Shown: positions 23,926 to 32,935 of the stretch, piece by piece
Numbering within the stretch: the first letter of the stretch is position 1
How the letters are laid out: each line of letters opens with the position of its first letter
Program-made: the position numbers and the translations under genes
Notes under the pieces: model-generated
The model's input: the letters and a program-made list of their open reading frames with translations, nothing else
The model's database searches: none
What the model was told of the DNA's origin: nothing
DNA from: Nonomuraea cavernae
GTDB lineage: Bacteria > Actinomycetota > Actinomycetes > Streptosporangiales > Streptosporangiaceae
Assembly: GCF_014646355.1 (NCBI RefSeq)
Contig: NZ_BMNH01000006.1
Location: 216,232-280,231, forward strand
DNA length: 64,000 nt
Direction of reading: 5' to 3'

Positions 23926-24836
23926 TCGGGGCCCGCGTAGCGGCCGGTGGACAGCTTCTGGCGCTGCATCAGCAGGTCGTTGAGCACCGACGACGCGCCC
24001 AGCCGGAACCAGTCGGGCGTGAGCCAGTCGTCGCCGGCGGTCTCGTGGACCAGCACCAGGTTCTTGATGGCGTCCTTGGTGGTGCGGATGCCGCCCGCCG
24101 GCTTCACCCCCACCTGCCTGCCCGTCTGGTCGCGGAAGTCGCGTACCGCCTCCAGCATGATCAGCGTCACCGGGGGCGTGGCCGCCGGGGAGACCTTGCC
24201 GGTGGAGGTCTTGATGAAGTCGGCCCCCGCCAGCATGGCCAGCCAGGACGCGCGCCGTACGTTGTCGTAGGTGGACAGCTCGCCGGTCTCGAGGATCACC
24301 TTCAGGTGGGCCTCGCCGCAGGCAGCCTTCACCGCGACGATCTCCTCGAACACCTTCAGGTAGTCACCCGACAGGAAGGCGCCGCGGTCGATCACCATGT
24401 CGATCTCGTCGGCGCCCGCGCCGACGGCGAGCGCGGTGTCGGTCACCTTCACCTCAAGAGAGGTGCGCCCGCTGGGGAACGCGGTGGCGACCGAGGCGAC
24501 CTTGACCCCTGAGCCGGCCACGGCCTCGGCGGCCACCGCCACCAGGTCGGGATAGACGCAGACGGCGGCCACGGTGGGAGCGCCGTCGCCCGGGTGCGTC
24601 GCCTTGGCGCACATCGCCCGGACCTTGCCCGGGGTGTCGGCGCCTTCGAGCGTCGTGAGGTCGACCATGGAGATGGCCAGGTCGATGGCCTGGGCCTTGG
24701 CCGTCGTCTTGATGGAACGGGTGCCGAGCATCGCGGCCCGCTGGTCGGCGCCGACCCGGTCGACACCGGGCAGGCCGTGCAGGAATGCTCGCAGCGTCGC
24801 GTTGGACGCGGCGACGTCCGCGAACGAGGTAGTCAC
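23907..24836 (-). CDS. deoC: Deoxyribose-phosphate aldolase DeoC
   Basis: 309 residues. A class I aldolase that cleaves 2-deoxyribose 5-phosphate to glyceraldehyde 3-phosphate and acetaldehyde in deoxynucleoside breakdown. The Schiff-base Lys is in GADFIKTSTGK and the second active-site Lys in VGVKPAGGIRT. The early Asp-containing block is AIDLAISMVDLTTLEG. The GTG at 24836 is preceded by GGAGG 8 nt away; longer starts are unlikely. Acetaldehyde could be handled by the downstream ALDHs, from which it is now separated by a 2.8-kb insert. Confidence 0.95.
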   Translation of the reverse strand: MTTSFADVAASNATLRAFLHGLPGVDRVGADQRAAMLGTRSIKTTAKAQAIDLAISMVDLTTLEGADTPGKVRAMCAKATHPGDGAPTVAAVCVYPDLVAVAAEAVAGSGVKVASVATAFPSGRTSLEVKVTDTALAVGAGADEIDMVIDRGAFLSGDYLKVFEEIVAVKAACGEAHLKVILETGELSTYDNVRRASWLAMLAGADFIKTSTGKVSPAATPPVTLIMLEAVRDFRDQTGRQVGVKPAGGIRTTKDAIKNLVLVHETAGDDWLTPDWFRLGASSVLNDLLMQRQKLSTGRYAGPDYFTLD

Positions 24837-24981
24837 AGTTGACACCTCCACAGCATCGCCGACCAGCCGGGCTACCTCCAAACCGGACCCGTCGCCACCC
24901 GTCTGACGTGGGCCGGGAAACGCCTGGCCGCGCTCGTGCCAAACACAGGTGTAAGGGCGAACGACGAAGGGAGCGAGGCCA

Positions 24982-25527
24982 GTGCGCCTCCATGATGACC
25001 CCGCGGCCTTAGAGGCCTTCTATCGCCGCCATATCGACGCCGTCCTGCGGTTCGTGGCACGCCGGGTGAGTGATTCGCACCTGGCCGCCGACCTGACCGC
25101 CGACGTCTTCCTGGCGGCCGTGGACTCGGCCCACACCTACCGCGCCGGACGGGGCAGCGAGCTCGGCTGGCTGTACGGCGTGGCGCGCAACGTCGTGGCC
25201 GCGCAGTACCGCCGGACGGCTCGTGAGGCGGAGGTGAACCGCCGGATCGCCGGCCGGCGGTTGATGGACGACGACGACCTCGTCCGGATGGAGGAGCGGA
25301 TCGACGCCGAGCGCCGGATGCGGCACGCCCTGGAGGCGATGCGGGACCTGCCCGAGGGCGAGCAGGCGGTGCTGGAACTCGTCGCGATCGACCAGCTCAC
25401 CGTCACCGAGGCGGCCGCGGCCCTGAACATCGGCAAGGTCACCGCCCGAGTCAGGTTGCACCGGGCCAGACGGGCCCTTCAAGACAGCGCTTCGCCGTCG
25501 ACAGTACAGATGGAGGGAAAGGCATGA
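24982..25527 (+). CDS. ECF-type RNA polymerase sigma factor
   Basis: 181 residues, GTG start. Region 2 at about 10-75 (ALEAFYRRHIDAVLRFVARR, then HLAADLTADVFLAAVDSA and LGWLYGVARNVVAAQYRR) and region 4 at about 120-170 (LPEGEQAVLELVAIDQLTVTEAAAALNIGKVTARVRLHRARRAL). There is no C-terminal extension. Its stop overlaps the next gene by 4 nt, and that gene encodes a single-span membrane protein, so the pair resembles a sigma/anti-sigma-like unit. Confidence 0.93.
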   Translation: MRLHDDPAALEAFYRRHIDAVLRFVARRVSDSHLAADLTADVFLAAVDSAHTYRAGRGSELGWLYGVARNVVAAQYRRTAREAEVNRRIAGRRLMDDDDLVRMEERIDAERRMRHALEAMRDLPEGEQAVLELVAIDQLTVTEAAAALNIGKVTARVRLHRARRALQDSASPSTVQMEGKA

Positions 25528-26186
25528 ACAATTTCGAGGAGCGCCTGCTCAACGCGCTCAAGGACGACCTCGCCAGGACCCCGGTCATGGAGGGAGTGAC
25601 CGCCGCGGCACCGGCCCGCCGCGTCCGGCGCCGTGGCCTCGTGGGGGCGGCCGCCGCGCTCGCGGGGGTCGCGGCGGCCGCCACGGCCGCGGTGACCGTG
25701 CTCGGCGGCGCCACCCCGGCCTTCGCGGTGGACCGCCTGTCCGACGGCTCGGTGAGCGTACGGATCAGTGAGTTCCGTGATCCCTCCGACCTGGAGGCCG
25801 AGCTCTCCTCAGCGGGGATCAAGGCCGTGGTGGACTACCTGCCCCAGGGGCAGACGTGTAAGGAGCCCAGAGGTAAGGCGACCGCCTCAAGGGGGCCGAT
25901 GCAGGTGAGTATGGGCAGCGACGGAAAGGGGATCGACTTCACGATCGAGAAGGGACGGGTCGCGAGCGGCGACACGCTGGTCCTGGTCCTCTCCGTGGAC
26001 AGCGACGATCCCGCCAAGGTGGCGGGAGCGATGTCGCTGACGGTGATCGACGGCGCGGTGGCCGCTTGCGAGGCCGTCCCGATGCCGCTGCCCTCGGACC
26101 CGGCTCCCGGCGAGCCCGACCCCCAGGGCAACGTCACCTCGAAGCACGACGACGGCTCTCCCAGCCTCTCCACCGGGGGCGAGTGA
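25524..26186 (+). CDS. Single-span membrane protein coupled to the sigma factor
   Basis: 220 residues. A cytoplasmic basic N-terminus (about 1-37) is followed by an Ala-rich membrane segment (about 38-62) and an extracytoplasmic domain with two Cys (in QTCKEPRG and AACEAVP) and a Pro/Ser/Asp-rich tail. It is coupled to the ECF gene by ATGA. Similar genes follow ECF factors in Streptosporangiaceae, but I see no ZAS anti-sigma zinc motif. An anti-sigma or sensor role is therefore an inference. Confidence 0.75.
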   Translation: MNNFEERLLNALKDDLARTPVMEGVTAAAPARRVRRRGLVGAAAALAGVAAAATAAVTVLGGATPAFAVDRLSDGSVSVRISEFRDPSDLEAELSSAGIKAVVDYLPQGQTCKEPRGKATASRGPMQVSMGSDGKGIDFTIEKGRVASGDTLVLVLSVDSDDPAKVAGAMSLTVIDGAVAACEAVPMPLPSDPAPGEPDPQGNVTSKHDDGSPSLSTGGE

Positions 26187-26391
26187 CGCTCAAGGCGAGG
26201 GCCGTTCCCGATCGCCGTGGGAGCCCGGTTCCGGCTTACCTCGGGAGGTACTAAGGCAGGCCGAGGCAGGGTCCTAGGTACACCTCAGCCGATGATCCGC
26301 CGGAGATAAGGCATCCGCCCGATGTGACGGGGTGGGCCTTAGCGGGAGTCTTAAGGATGTCAGGAAGAAGCACGACATTTCAGGAGACACC

Positions 26392-26538
26392 GTGAACCCC
26401 GAGCTTGAGTACCAGCTCATGAAGAGCCAGGCGAGCGAACTGCGGGCAGCCGCCGCCCGGCACCGCCAGGTACGAGAGGCCCAGCGTGCCAACAAGTCCG
26501 AGCGTCGCTCGGTCTTCGGCAAGCGCCGTCCCGCATGA
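26392..26538 (+). CDS. Small conserved hypothetical protein (48 aa)
   Basis: A 48-residue basic, helical protein (NPELEYQLMKSQASELRAAA, then RHRQVREAQRANKSERRSVF). The GTG at 26392 has GGAG at 26382-26385, spaced 6 nt, which decides this start over one at 26332. Small proteins of this type are widespread in actinobacteria without assigned function. A strong terminator follows. Confidence 0.75.
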   Translation: MNPELEYQLMKSQASELRAAAARHRQVREAQRANKSERRSVFGKRRPA

Positions 26539-26550
26539 CCACCGCACGAG

Positions 26551-26582
26551 AGCCCGGCCGCAACCTCCCTCGCGGCCGGGCT
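26551..26582 (+). terminator. Hairpin terminator after the 48-aa gene
   Basis: A perfect 11-bp GC-rich stem (AGCCCGGCCGC and its complement) with a 10-nt loop lies 12 nt after the stop and separates it from the LAL regulator. Confidence 0.75.
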
Positions 26583-26624
26583 TCCGTACCCCCGTAAACC
26601 CCATAAAACGGTCGAAAGCGCTAC

Positions 26625-29504
26625 GTGAGGCATGACATGCTGGATGACATGCTGGGACGTTCGGTGAGCCCCGTCTTCGTCGGACGGGAAGAGCAGTTGG
26701 CGTCCCTCTCCGAAGTCTTCGACGAGGCCCGCAAGGGCGCCGCGACGGCCGTGCTGCTCGGCGGCGAGGCCGGAGTCGGCAAGACCCGGCTGGTCCAGCG
26801 GTTCGTCGAGAAGGCCGCCGAAGACGGCGCCCGAGTGCTGTACGGCGGCTGCGTCGAGCTCTCCAGCGAGGGCCTGGCCTACGCGCCGTTCACCGCGGCG
26901 CTCAGACAGCTCGTCAGAGAGCAGGGCCCCGGCCAGATCGCCGCGCTGCTGCCTGAAGGGGCCGAGCGCGATCTGGCCCGGCTGCTGCCCGAGTTCGGCG
27001 AGCCGAACGCCGACGGCGAGACCGACACCGGCCGCGCCCGGCTCTTCGAGCAGTTCCTCACCCTTCTCGAACGACTGGCCGACAGCCGCCCCACGATCCT
27101 GCTGATCGAGGACATCCACTGGGCCGACCGATCCAGCCGCGACCTCATCGCCTTCCTCAGCCGCAACCTGCGCACCCCGCAGGTGCTGATCGTCATGACC
27201 TACCGATCCGACGACCTGCACCGCCAGCACCCGCTGCGCCCGGTGCTCGCCGAGCTGGGCCGGGTCGACGGCGTCTACCGGATGGACCTGCCCCGCCTGT
27301 CGCGGGACGAGGTAGCCCAGCAGATGGCCGGCATCCTCGGCAACGCCCCGGAATACTCCACGGTGCAGAAGGTCTACGACCGCAGCGAGGGCATCCCGCT
27401 GTTCGTCGAGGCGCTGCTCGACTGCGGCGCCGACTGCACCTTCCCCGAGTCGATGCAGGACCTGATCCTCGGCTCGGTCGAGCGCCTGCCCGAGGAGACC
27501 CAGCGGGTGCTGCGCGTGGCCGCCGCGGGCGGCACCCGGGTCGGCCACGCGCTGCTCGCCGCGGTGAGCGGCCTGTCCGACATCGAGCTGGAGACCGCGC
27601 TGCGCCCGGCCATCGCCGGCAACGTGCTGCAGATCGCCGACAACCGGGCCTACGTCTTCCGCCACGCCCTGATCCGCGAAGCCGTACACGAGGAGTTACT
27701 GCCCGGCGAGTACCAGCGGCTGCACGCGCGCTACGCCGAGGAGATCTCCCGCGACCGCGAGCTCGTCCCGCCCGGCCGCGCCGCGGTCGAGCTGGCCCAC
27801 CACTGGTACGGCGCGCGGGACGACCTCTGGGCGCTGATCTCCGCCTGGGAGGCGGCACGGAAGTCGTTCCACGCGTTCGCCTACACCGAGGCGATCCCGC
27901 TGCTCGAACGCGTGCTCATGCTCTGGGACCGGGTGCCCGACGCGGCCGAGCGGATCGGCGCCGACCACACGGCGGTGCTCGAACGGGCCAGCGAGGCCGC
28001 GCTCGCCGGCGGCGAGCTCGACCGGGGCATCAAGTTCGTCAAGGCCGCCCTGTCCCAACTGGACGAGACGCGCGAGCCGGACCGGGTCGCCAAACTGATC
28101 GTCCGCTGGGCCGGCTTCAAGGTCGACAAGGGCAAGACCGGGGTGCTCGACGACCTGCGCCATGCCCTGCGGCTGGTGCCCGAGCCCACGCTCGACCGCG
28201 TCGAGGTGGTGATGCCGATCAGTCGCCACCTCATGCTCAGCGGCGACCTGGAGGAGGGCTTCGCCCTCGTCGAGGAAGGGCTCCGGCTGGCCAGGAAGCT
28301 CGGCGACAAGTGCCTCGAAGGCGACCTGCTGCTCAACCAGGCGCTCGGCCACTCGATCGCCGGAGACACCGAGGCCTCGCTCGCCACCAACCTGACCGCC
28401 ATGGAGCTGGGCCGCCAGGAGAGCTCGGGCCGTCTGATCGCCCGGGCGGTCGGCAACAACATCGACGCGCTGAACGAGCTCGGCCGCTGGCAGGAGGCCC
28501 TCGACCTGAGCGAGGAGGGCTGGCGGCTGTCCAAGAAGTACGGCCGGCTCCGGGTCAGCGGGCTGTTCGTGCTCAACAACCGGGCCGAGACGTTGGAGGC
28601 GATCGGCCGCTGGGACGAGGCCATCGAGACCGTCGAGCGGGCCCTCAACCTGGGGCCGACGCTGCGCAAGCGTCACCACCTGCTCCGGGTCCGCGCCGAC
28701 GTCGCCCTGGGCAGGGGGGAGCCGGCCCTGGTCGAGAGCATCCTGGCCGAGATCGGCGTGCTCAAGGAGCGGCCGGAGGACTTCGTCCAGGACATCACCA
28801 ACAGCACCCGGCTGCGCATCGGCTGGCACCTGTCCAGGGGCGAGCCCGACCAGGCGCTGGCGGTGGCCGAGCGCATCCTGGCCCGCCCGGCCCAGTCGCC
28901 CAAGGCCATGCTGGGCTGGCGGCTGCTGTCGCTGCTCAAGACGGTCTGCGACGCGTCCGATGGCACCGAGCCGGTCCGCGCCCGCGCGGTCAGGCGGCAG
29001 GCGGCCGAGGTGGCGGCGAAGCTCAAGGCCAGCGGGCCGGTCGCCGAGGCGTACCGGCTGTCCTACGCGGGCGACTTCGACGCCGCGGCCGCCGCCTGGG
29101 AGCGGCTCAGCCGCCCGCACAACCAGGCCAAGGCGCTGCTGCGGGCCGCCGGCGAGTCGGCCCGCTCGGGTGACCGGGAGGGCGCGGCGTCCCGGCTCGC
29201 GGTGGCCGGCCCGCTGGCCGCGGCGCTGCGGGCCGTGCCTCTCCTCGACGAGATCGAGGCGCTCTCGCGCCGCGTCGGCGGCGGCTCGCGCCAGCAGGAG
29301 GGTTCCGAGCTGCTCACGCCGCGGGAGCTGGAGGTGCTCCGGCTCGTGGCGCTCGGCCGCACCAACCGCGACATCGCCGCGGAGCTGTTCATCTCGGCCA
29401 AGACGGTCAGCGTGCACGTCTCGAACATCCTGGCCAAGATGGGGGTCACCACCCGGGGCGAGGCGGCCGCCGCGGCGCACCGGCTCTCACTGCTGACGAG
29501 GTAG
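26625..29504 (+). CDS. LAL-type LuxR regulator with N-terminal AAA/STAND ATPase
   Basis: 959 residues. Residues about 18-200 form the ATPase: Walker A GGEAGVGKTR at about 46-55 and Walker B ILLIEDIHWAD at about 158-168. A long helical TPR-like region (about 400-880) contains repeats such as LARKLGDKCLEGDLLLNQAL. A LuxR helix-turn-helix closes it (LTPRELEVLRLVALGRTNRDIA, then KTVSVHVSNILAKMGV). Large ATP-binding LuxR regulators activate secondary-metabolite or carbohydrate genes. Several start codons are close (26625, 26634, 26646); no target is evident. Confidence 0.94.
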   Translation: MRHDMLDDMLGRSVSPVFVGREEQLASLSEVFDEARKGAATAVLLGGEAGVGKTRLVQRFVEKAAEDGARVLYGGCVELSSEGLAYAPFTAALRQLVREQGPGQIAALLPEGAERDLARLLPEFGEPNADGETDTGRARLFEQFLTLLERLADSRPTILLIEDIHWADRSSRDLIAFLSRNLRTPQVLIVMTYRSDDLHRQHPLRPVLAELGRVDGVYRMDLPRLSRDEVAQQMAGILGNAPEYSTVQKVYDRSEGIPLFVEALLDCGADCTFPESMQDLILGSVERLPEETQRVLRVAAAGGTRVGHALLAAVSGLSDIELETALRPAIAGNVLQIADNRAYVFRHALIREAVHEELLPGEYQRLHARYAEEISRDRELVPPGRAAVELAHHWYGARDDLWALISAWEAARKSFHAFAYTEAIPLLERVLMLWDRVPDAAERIGADHTAVLERASEAALAGGELDRGIKFVKAALSQLDETREPDRVAKLIVRWAGFKVDKGKTGVLDDLRHALRLVPEPTLDRVEVVMPISRHLMLSGDLEEGFALVEEGLRLARKLGDKCLEGDLLLNQALGHSIAGDTEASLATNLTAMELGRQESSGRLIARAVGNNIDALNELGRWQEALDLSEEGWRLSKKYGRLRVSGLFVLNNRAETLEAIGRWDEAIETVERALNLGPTLRKRHHLLRVRADVALGRGEPALVESILAEIGVLKERPEDFVQDITNSTRLRIGWHLSRGEPDQALAVAERILARPAQSPKAMLGWRLLSLLKTVCDASDGTEPVRARAVRRQAAEVAAKLKASGPVAEAYRLSYAGDFDAAAAAWERLSRPHNQAKALLRAAGESARSGDREGAASRLAVAGPLAAALRAVPLLDEIEALSRRVGGGSRQQEGSELLTPRELEVLRLVALGRTNRDIAAELFISAKTVSVHVSNILAKMGVTTRGEAAAAAHRLSLLTR

Positions 29505-29509
29505 CCGGG

Positions 29510-30076
29510 TCAGAGGATCGCGTCGACCAGGAGCACGACGCCGAACACCGCGAACGCGGCGGCGGCCCCGTACCTGATGACCTTCTCCGGCAGGTGCCTG
29601 CCGAGCAGGCGGCCCACCAGGATGGCCAGCGCGTCGGCGGCGACCATGCCGACCGTGGAGCCGATCCAGGTGCCCAGCCAGCCGTGCTGCGTCGCCAGGG
29701 TGACCGTGGCGAGCATGGTCTTGTCGCCCAGCTCGCTCAGGAAGAAGGCGACGGTCACGGCGATGACGGCGTTCCTGGTGGTGCGCTGGGCCTTGCTCGA
29801 CTCCTCGTCGGTGAGCTCGTCGCCACGCAGCGTCCACAGGGCGAAGCCGAGGAAGGCGAGACCGGCCACGACCGAGATGGCGGTGGTGGGAAGCGCGTCA
29901 CCGATCAGGCCGCCGGCGGCGACACTGAACAGGTGTACGGCGGTCGTCGCGATCGTGATGCCCGCCAGCACCGGCCAGATCTTGAAACGGGTCGCGAACG
30001 TCATCGCCATGAGCTGGCTCTTGTCGCCGAGCTCGGCGACGAAGATGACGACGAGGCTGATCCAGAACGCTTCCAA
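29510..30076 (-). CDS. TMEM165/GDT1 family divalent cation transporter
   Basis: 188 residues, six hydrophobic segments in two homologous halves, each with the family motif E-x-G-D-K-[ST]: AELGDKSQLMAM near residue 14 and SELGDKTMLATV near residue 115. The central loop is charged (DELTDEESSKAQR). The family exports Mn2+ or Ca2+. The start appears to be TTG at 30076 with GAGGA just upstream. The leader contains a yybP-ykoY-like Mn2+ riboswitch, which supports a manganese-export role. Confidence 0.92.
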   Translation of the reverse strand: MEAFWISLVVIFVAELGDKSQLMAMTFATRFKIWPVLAGITIATTAVHLFSVAAGGLIGDALPTTAISVVAGLAFLGFALWTLRGDELTDEESSKAQRTTRNAVIAVTVAFFLSELGDKTMLATVTLATQHGWLGTWIGSTVGMVAADALAILVGRLLGRHLPEKVIRYGAAAAFAVFGVVLLVDAIL

Positions 30077-30120
30077 CGGTCCTCTTCCGCGCGACCGGAC
30101 CGTGGCGCCCGGGGAGAGGT

Positions 30121-30256
30121 GCGGGCACGTCTTCGGCCCGGCAGCGACTTGTTCGCATGACTGCCAGGCCGAAGGTCTCGTCCGCCCGCGAAGGCCCGCG
30201 TGACCGGGCGCGGTGAGGCGCCAGTGTGTCGATCACGCGATTGGGACTACTCCCCT
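30121..30256 (-). promoter_or_regulatory. yybP-ykoY (manganese) riboswitch, probable
   Basis: Read on the minus strand, the leader begins with AAGGGGAGTAG, the conserved 5' element of the yybP-ykoY class. Further on it has ACGAGACCTTCGGCC facing GGCCGAAGACGTGCCC, matching the GAGACC and closing-stem parts of that aptamer. It lies 45 nt upstream of the TMEM165/GDT1 gene, a known target of this class. Assignment is by eye, without a covariance search. Confidence 0.78.
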
Positions 30257-30297
30257 TCGGTGTTTCCGAACAACCTTAACAGCGCATTACCCGCGCC

Positions 30298-31335
30298 TTA
30301 TTCCGCGAGCGCGCAGTTGACCAGAACCGGCTCGTTGACCAGCGTCACCCCGAACTTCTCGCGGACGCCGTCGCGCACCTGGCCGGCCAGCGCCATCAGG
30401 TCGGCCGTGGCGGCCTGGCCGAAGGGGTTGGTCAGGGCCAGCGTGTGCTTGGTGGAGATGCGGACCGGGCCGAGGGTGTAGCCCTTGGGGTAGCCGGCCT
30501 GCTCGATCAGCCAGGCCGCGGGCACCTTGACGGCGCCGCCGGGCATGTCCCAGCGGGGGTGACCGGGCGCGCGGCTCTCCAGGTCGGCGGCCTCCTCGGC
30601 GCTCAGGATCGGGTTGGTGAAGAACGACCCGGCGCTGCGGGTGTCGGGATCGTCGGGGTCGAGCACCATGCCCTTGCCTCGGCGCAGCTCCAGCACTGCC
30701 TCGCGGGCGCGGGCCGGTGGGACCCGCTCGCCCAGCTCGACGCCGAGCTTTCCGGCCAGCTCCTGGTAGGCGATCGGAGCCGACACCGACGAGGTGTCCA
30801 GCGCGTAGGTCACGGCGAGCACCACGTGACGCGCGAGGTCACGCTTGAACGCGCTGGTGCGGTAGGCGAACCCGCACTGCCTCGCCTCCAGGTCGACGAC
30901 CTGCCGGGTCTTGCGGTCGTAGGCCCGCACGCACCTGATCGTCTGGGCCACCTCCTGGCCGTAGGCGCCGACGTTCTGGATCGGCGTCGACCCGACCAGC
31001 CCGGGAATGCCCGACATGCACTCGATGCCGGACCACCCCTCGGCCACGGCGCGGACGACCAGCGCGTCCCAGTCTTCGCCGGCCTCGACCGTGACCAGCA
31101 CCTCCTCGCCGTCACGGGAGACCGACACGCCCTCGGTCGCGACCCGGACGACCAGGCCGTCGAAGCCCTCGTCGGCCACCACCAGGTTGCTGCCGCCGCC
31201 GAGCACCAGGGTCGGCTCGGCCCGCCGATCGGAGTCGGCCACCAGAGAGACGAGTTGCTCGGCCGTGACGGCCTCGGCGAATCGGCGGGCGGGCCCGCCG
31301 AGGCCCAGCGTGGTGTACGGGGCGAGCTTCTGCAT
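30298..31335 (-). CDS. murB: UDP-N-acetylmuramate dehydrogenase MurB
   Basis: 345 residues, FAD-dependent reductase making UDP-MurNAc for peptidoglycan. FAD-binding blocks LGGPARRFAEA, VLGGGSNLVVADEGF and GIPGLVGSTPIQNVGAYGQE are clear. The catalytic Ser is in RSAGSFFTNP and the C-terminal Glu in VTLVNEPVLVN. ATG at 31335 is used; the longer frame from 31389 lacks family similarity. It lies downstream of the hadAB/rpmG block, as in several actinobacteria. Confidence 0.95.
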   Translation of the reverse strand: MQKLAPYTTLGLGGPARRFAEAVTAEQLVSLVADSDRRAEPTLVLGGGSNLVVADEGFDGLVVRVATEGVSVSRDGEEVLVTVEAGEDWDALVVRAVAEGWSGIECMSGIPGLVGSTPIQNVGAYGQEVAQTIRCVRAYDRKTRQVVDLEARQCGFAYRTSAFKRDLARHVVLAVTYALDTSSVSAPIAYQELAGKLGVELGERVPPARAREAVLELRRGKGMVLDPDDPDTRSAGSFFTNPILSAEEAADLESRAPGHPRWDMPGGAVKVPAAWLIEQAGYPKGYTLGPVRISTKHTLALTNPFGQAATADLMALAGQVRDGVREKFGVTLVNEPVLVNCALAE

Positions 31336-31370
31336 GCGCCCCAGCTTAGGAGATGCGCACCGGCCCCGGA

Positions 31371-31429
31371 GAGCCTGTGTGCGGCGCACCTCCAGCCCTA
31401 GTGAGCCTGTGTGCGGCGCACCTCCAGCC
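31371..31429. repeat. 27-bp direct repeat spanning the stop of the GT2-like gene
   Basis: GAGCCTGTGTGCGGCGCACC (first 20 of 27 nt) occurs at 31371-31397 and again exactly at 31403-31429, separated by CTAGT. The second copy encodes the last residues of the gene that ends at 31398; the first is non-coding downstream DNA. Confidence 0.92.
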
Positions 31430-32399
31430 GGTCGCGGGGGACGACCAGCTCGCCGCGCAGGGCGCGCGACAGCTCGAACCCGTCACGGGCGTCCTCGGGA
31501 GAGGCGCCCAGCGCCACCGACCTCCGCACCGCCATCAGGTCGCCGCTCAGCGCGGCCACCCGGCCGGGAGCGGCCTCACGCCAGTTGTCGCCGTCACGCT
31601 CGTACCCCATCCATCCGGCGGCCACCGCGCCCTCGTAGACCGCCGCGACGAGCGGGGTGATCGCGTCTCCGTCCAGCGTCACAAGGGTCTCCAGCAGTAC
31701 GTGCACCTCTGAGGTGTCGAGCCGCATCAGCTTCGTACGGCTCTCGCCCCACGACGCCGTGCCGCCGTGCCAGGCGGGCCGCTCGGCCACGTGCCAGGCG
31801 ATGACGCGCTCCGGATACTCCTCGGCCAGCTCGCGCAGCACCCGCCCAGCGCCGTCCACGTCGCCCAGGTCGAGAGCGAGGACGGCGGCGCTGGTGTGGT
31901 CCAGGACCGAGCGCAGCGACCGGCGTACGTCGTCGGGGCGCCCGTCGACGAGCACGCCCACGGTGATGGTGACGTCGGCGGTCTCCACCCGTTGCCGCTC
32001 GGTGTTGACGCCCAGGTCGTCGAGGCGGTTGGTGGCCAGGGTGCCGTCCCAGACGCGCTGGGCGTGCAGCATGTCGTCGTCGGGGGTGCCGTGCTGGCCC
32101 GGGTCGCCCGAGAAGCCGAACTCGGCGGCCGGGTTGCCCCGCGCGCCCCCGGTGGCGGATCTGGCCCGGCCCGTGCCCACGCCCGTCGCGGCCCCGCCCG
32201 TGGAGCCGCCCGCGGCGTCACGACCCGCGCCCCCGCCGGCCGCGCCACCCGTGGAGTCACGGCCGGTACCGCTGGCGCCGGCCACCTCCTCGATCCGCGG
32301 CGGGAGCAGCCGGCCCGGCGGTGAGTCGTCGGTCACCGCCGAGACCGGGATCGAGCTCACCGTGGGCCAGACCTTGACATCATGTGGGGCTTCAGTCAT
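31398..32399 (-). CDS. Glycosyltransferase family 2-like protein with low-complexity N-terminus
   Basis: 333 residues. Residues about 40-90 are Gly/Thr/Ala-rich low complexity. From about 145 the sequence TITVGVLVDGRPDDVRRSLR and SVLDHTSAAVLALDLGDVD resembles the nucleotide-binding start of GT2 transferases. Later, VLLETLVTLDGDAITPLVAA could hold a DxD-like site, and RVAALSGDLMAVRRSVALGA follows the GT2 pattern. I am unsure whether it is catalytic. Its 3' end is tandemly duplicated just beyond the stop. Confidence 0.7.
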   Translation of the reverse strand: MTEAPHDVKVWPTVSSIPVSAVTDDSPPGRLLPPRIEEVAGASGTGRDSTGGAAGGGAGRDAAGGSTGGAATGVGTGRARSATGGARGNPAAEFGFSGDPGQHGTPDDDMLHAQRVWDGTLATNRLDDLGVNTERQRVETADVTITVGVLVDGRPDDVRRSLRSVLDHTSAAVLALDLGDVDGAGRVLRELAEEYPERVIAWHVAERPAWHGGTASWGESRTKLMRLDTSEVHVLLETLVTLDGDAITPLVAAVYEGAVAAGWMGYERDGDNWREAAPGRVAALSGDLMAVRRSVALGASPEDARDGFELSRALRGELVVPRDRLEVRRTQAH

Positions 32400-32506
32400 A
32401 GGGACCCGCCTACCCTGGAGCCGCCGGCCCTATCACGGCATCAGCACGACACCCGGCACGACACCCGGCACGGCAGGCACCCAGCGCGACATCCAGTGCG
32501 GCGCGG

Positions 32507-32935
32507 TCAGGCGAGCCGCACCACGGCCCGGGCCTTCGACAGCACCCGGGCGTCGCCCGACCTGGCCGTCAGGGCGACGACCACGCGCTTGTCGTCCAGC
32601 TTCTCCTCGATCACGCCGCTGACCGTGATCACGGCCCCCTGGTCGTCGTCGGGCACGACCACCATCGACGAGAACCGCACCCCGTAGTCGACGACGGCGC
32701 CGGGGTCGCCCGCCCAGTCGGTGACGAACCGGCCGCCCTGCGCCATGGTGAACATCCCGTGGGCGATCACGTCGGGCAGCCCCACGGCCTTGGCGAACCG
32801 CTCGTTCCAGTGAATCTGGTTGAAGTCGCCGGAGGCTCCCGCGTACATCACCAGGTCGAGCCTGCGCACCGTGTAGTCGGCGGCCGGGATCTGCTGGCCG
32901 ACCTCGACCTCGTCGTACTTCACCGTGGCTGTCAT
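32507..32935 (-). CDS. hadB: MaoC-like (3R)-hydroxyacyl dehydratase subunit, HadB type
   Basis: 142 residues, single hotdog domain. The hydratase motif is intact: YAGASGDFNQIHWNERFAKA with catalytic Asp and His. FTMAQGGRFVTDW and GVRFSSMVVVPDD follow the MaoC pattern. In mycobacteria HadA/HadB form the FAS-II dehydratase. Here, in an organism probably without mycolates, the substrate is uncertain. It overlaps hadA by one nucleotide (TGATG) and must be co-translated. Confidence 0.9.
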   Translation of the reverse strand: MTATVKYDEVEVGQQIPAADYTVRRLDLVMYAGASGDFNQIHWNERFAKAVGLPDVIAHGMFTMAQGGRFVTDWAGDPGAVVDYGVRFSSMVVVPDDDQGAVITVSGVIEEKLDDKRVVVALTARSGDARVLSKARAVVRLA

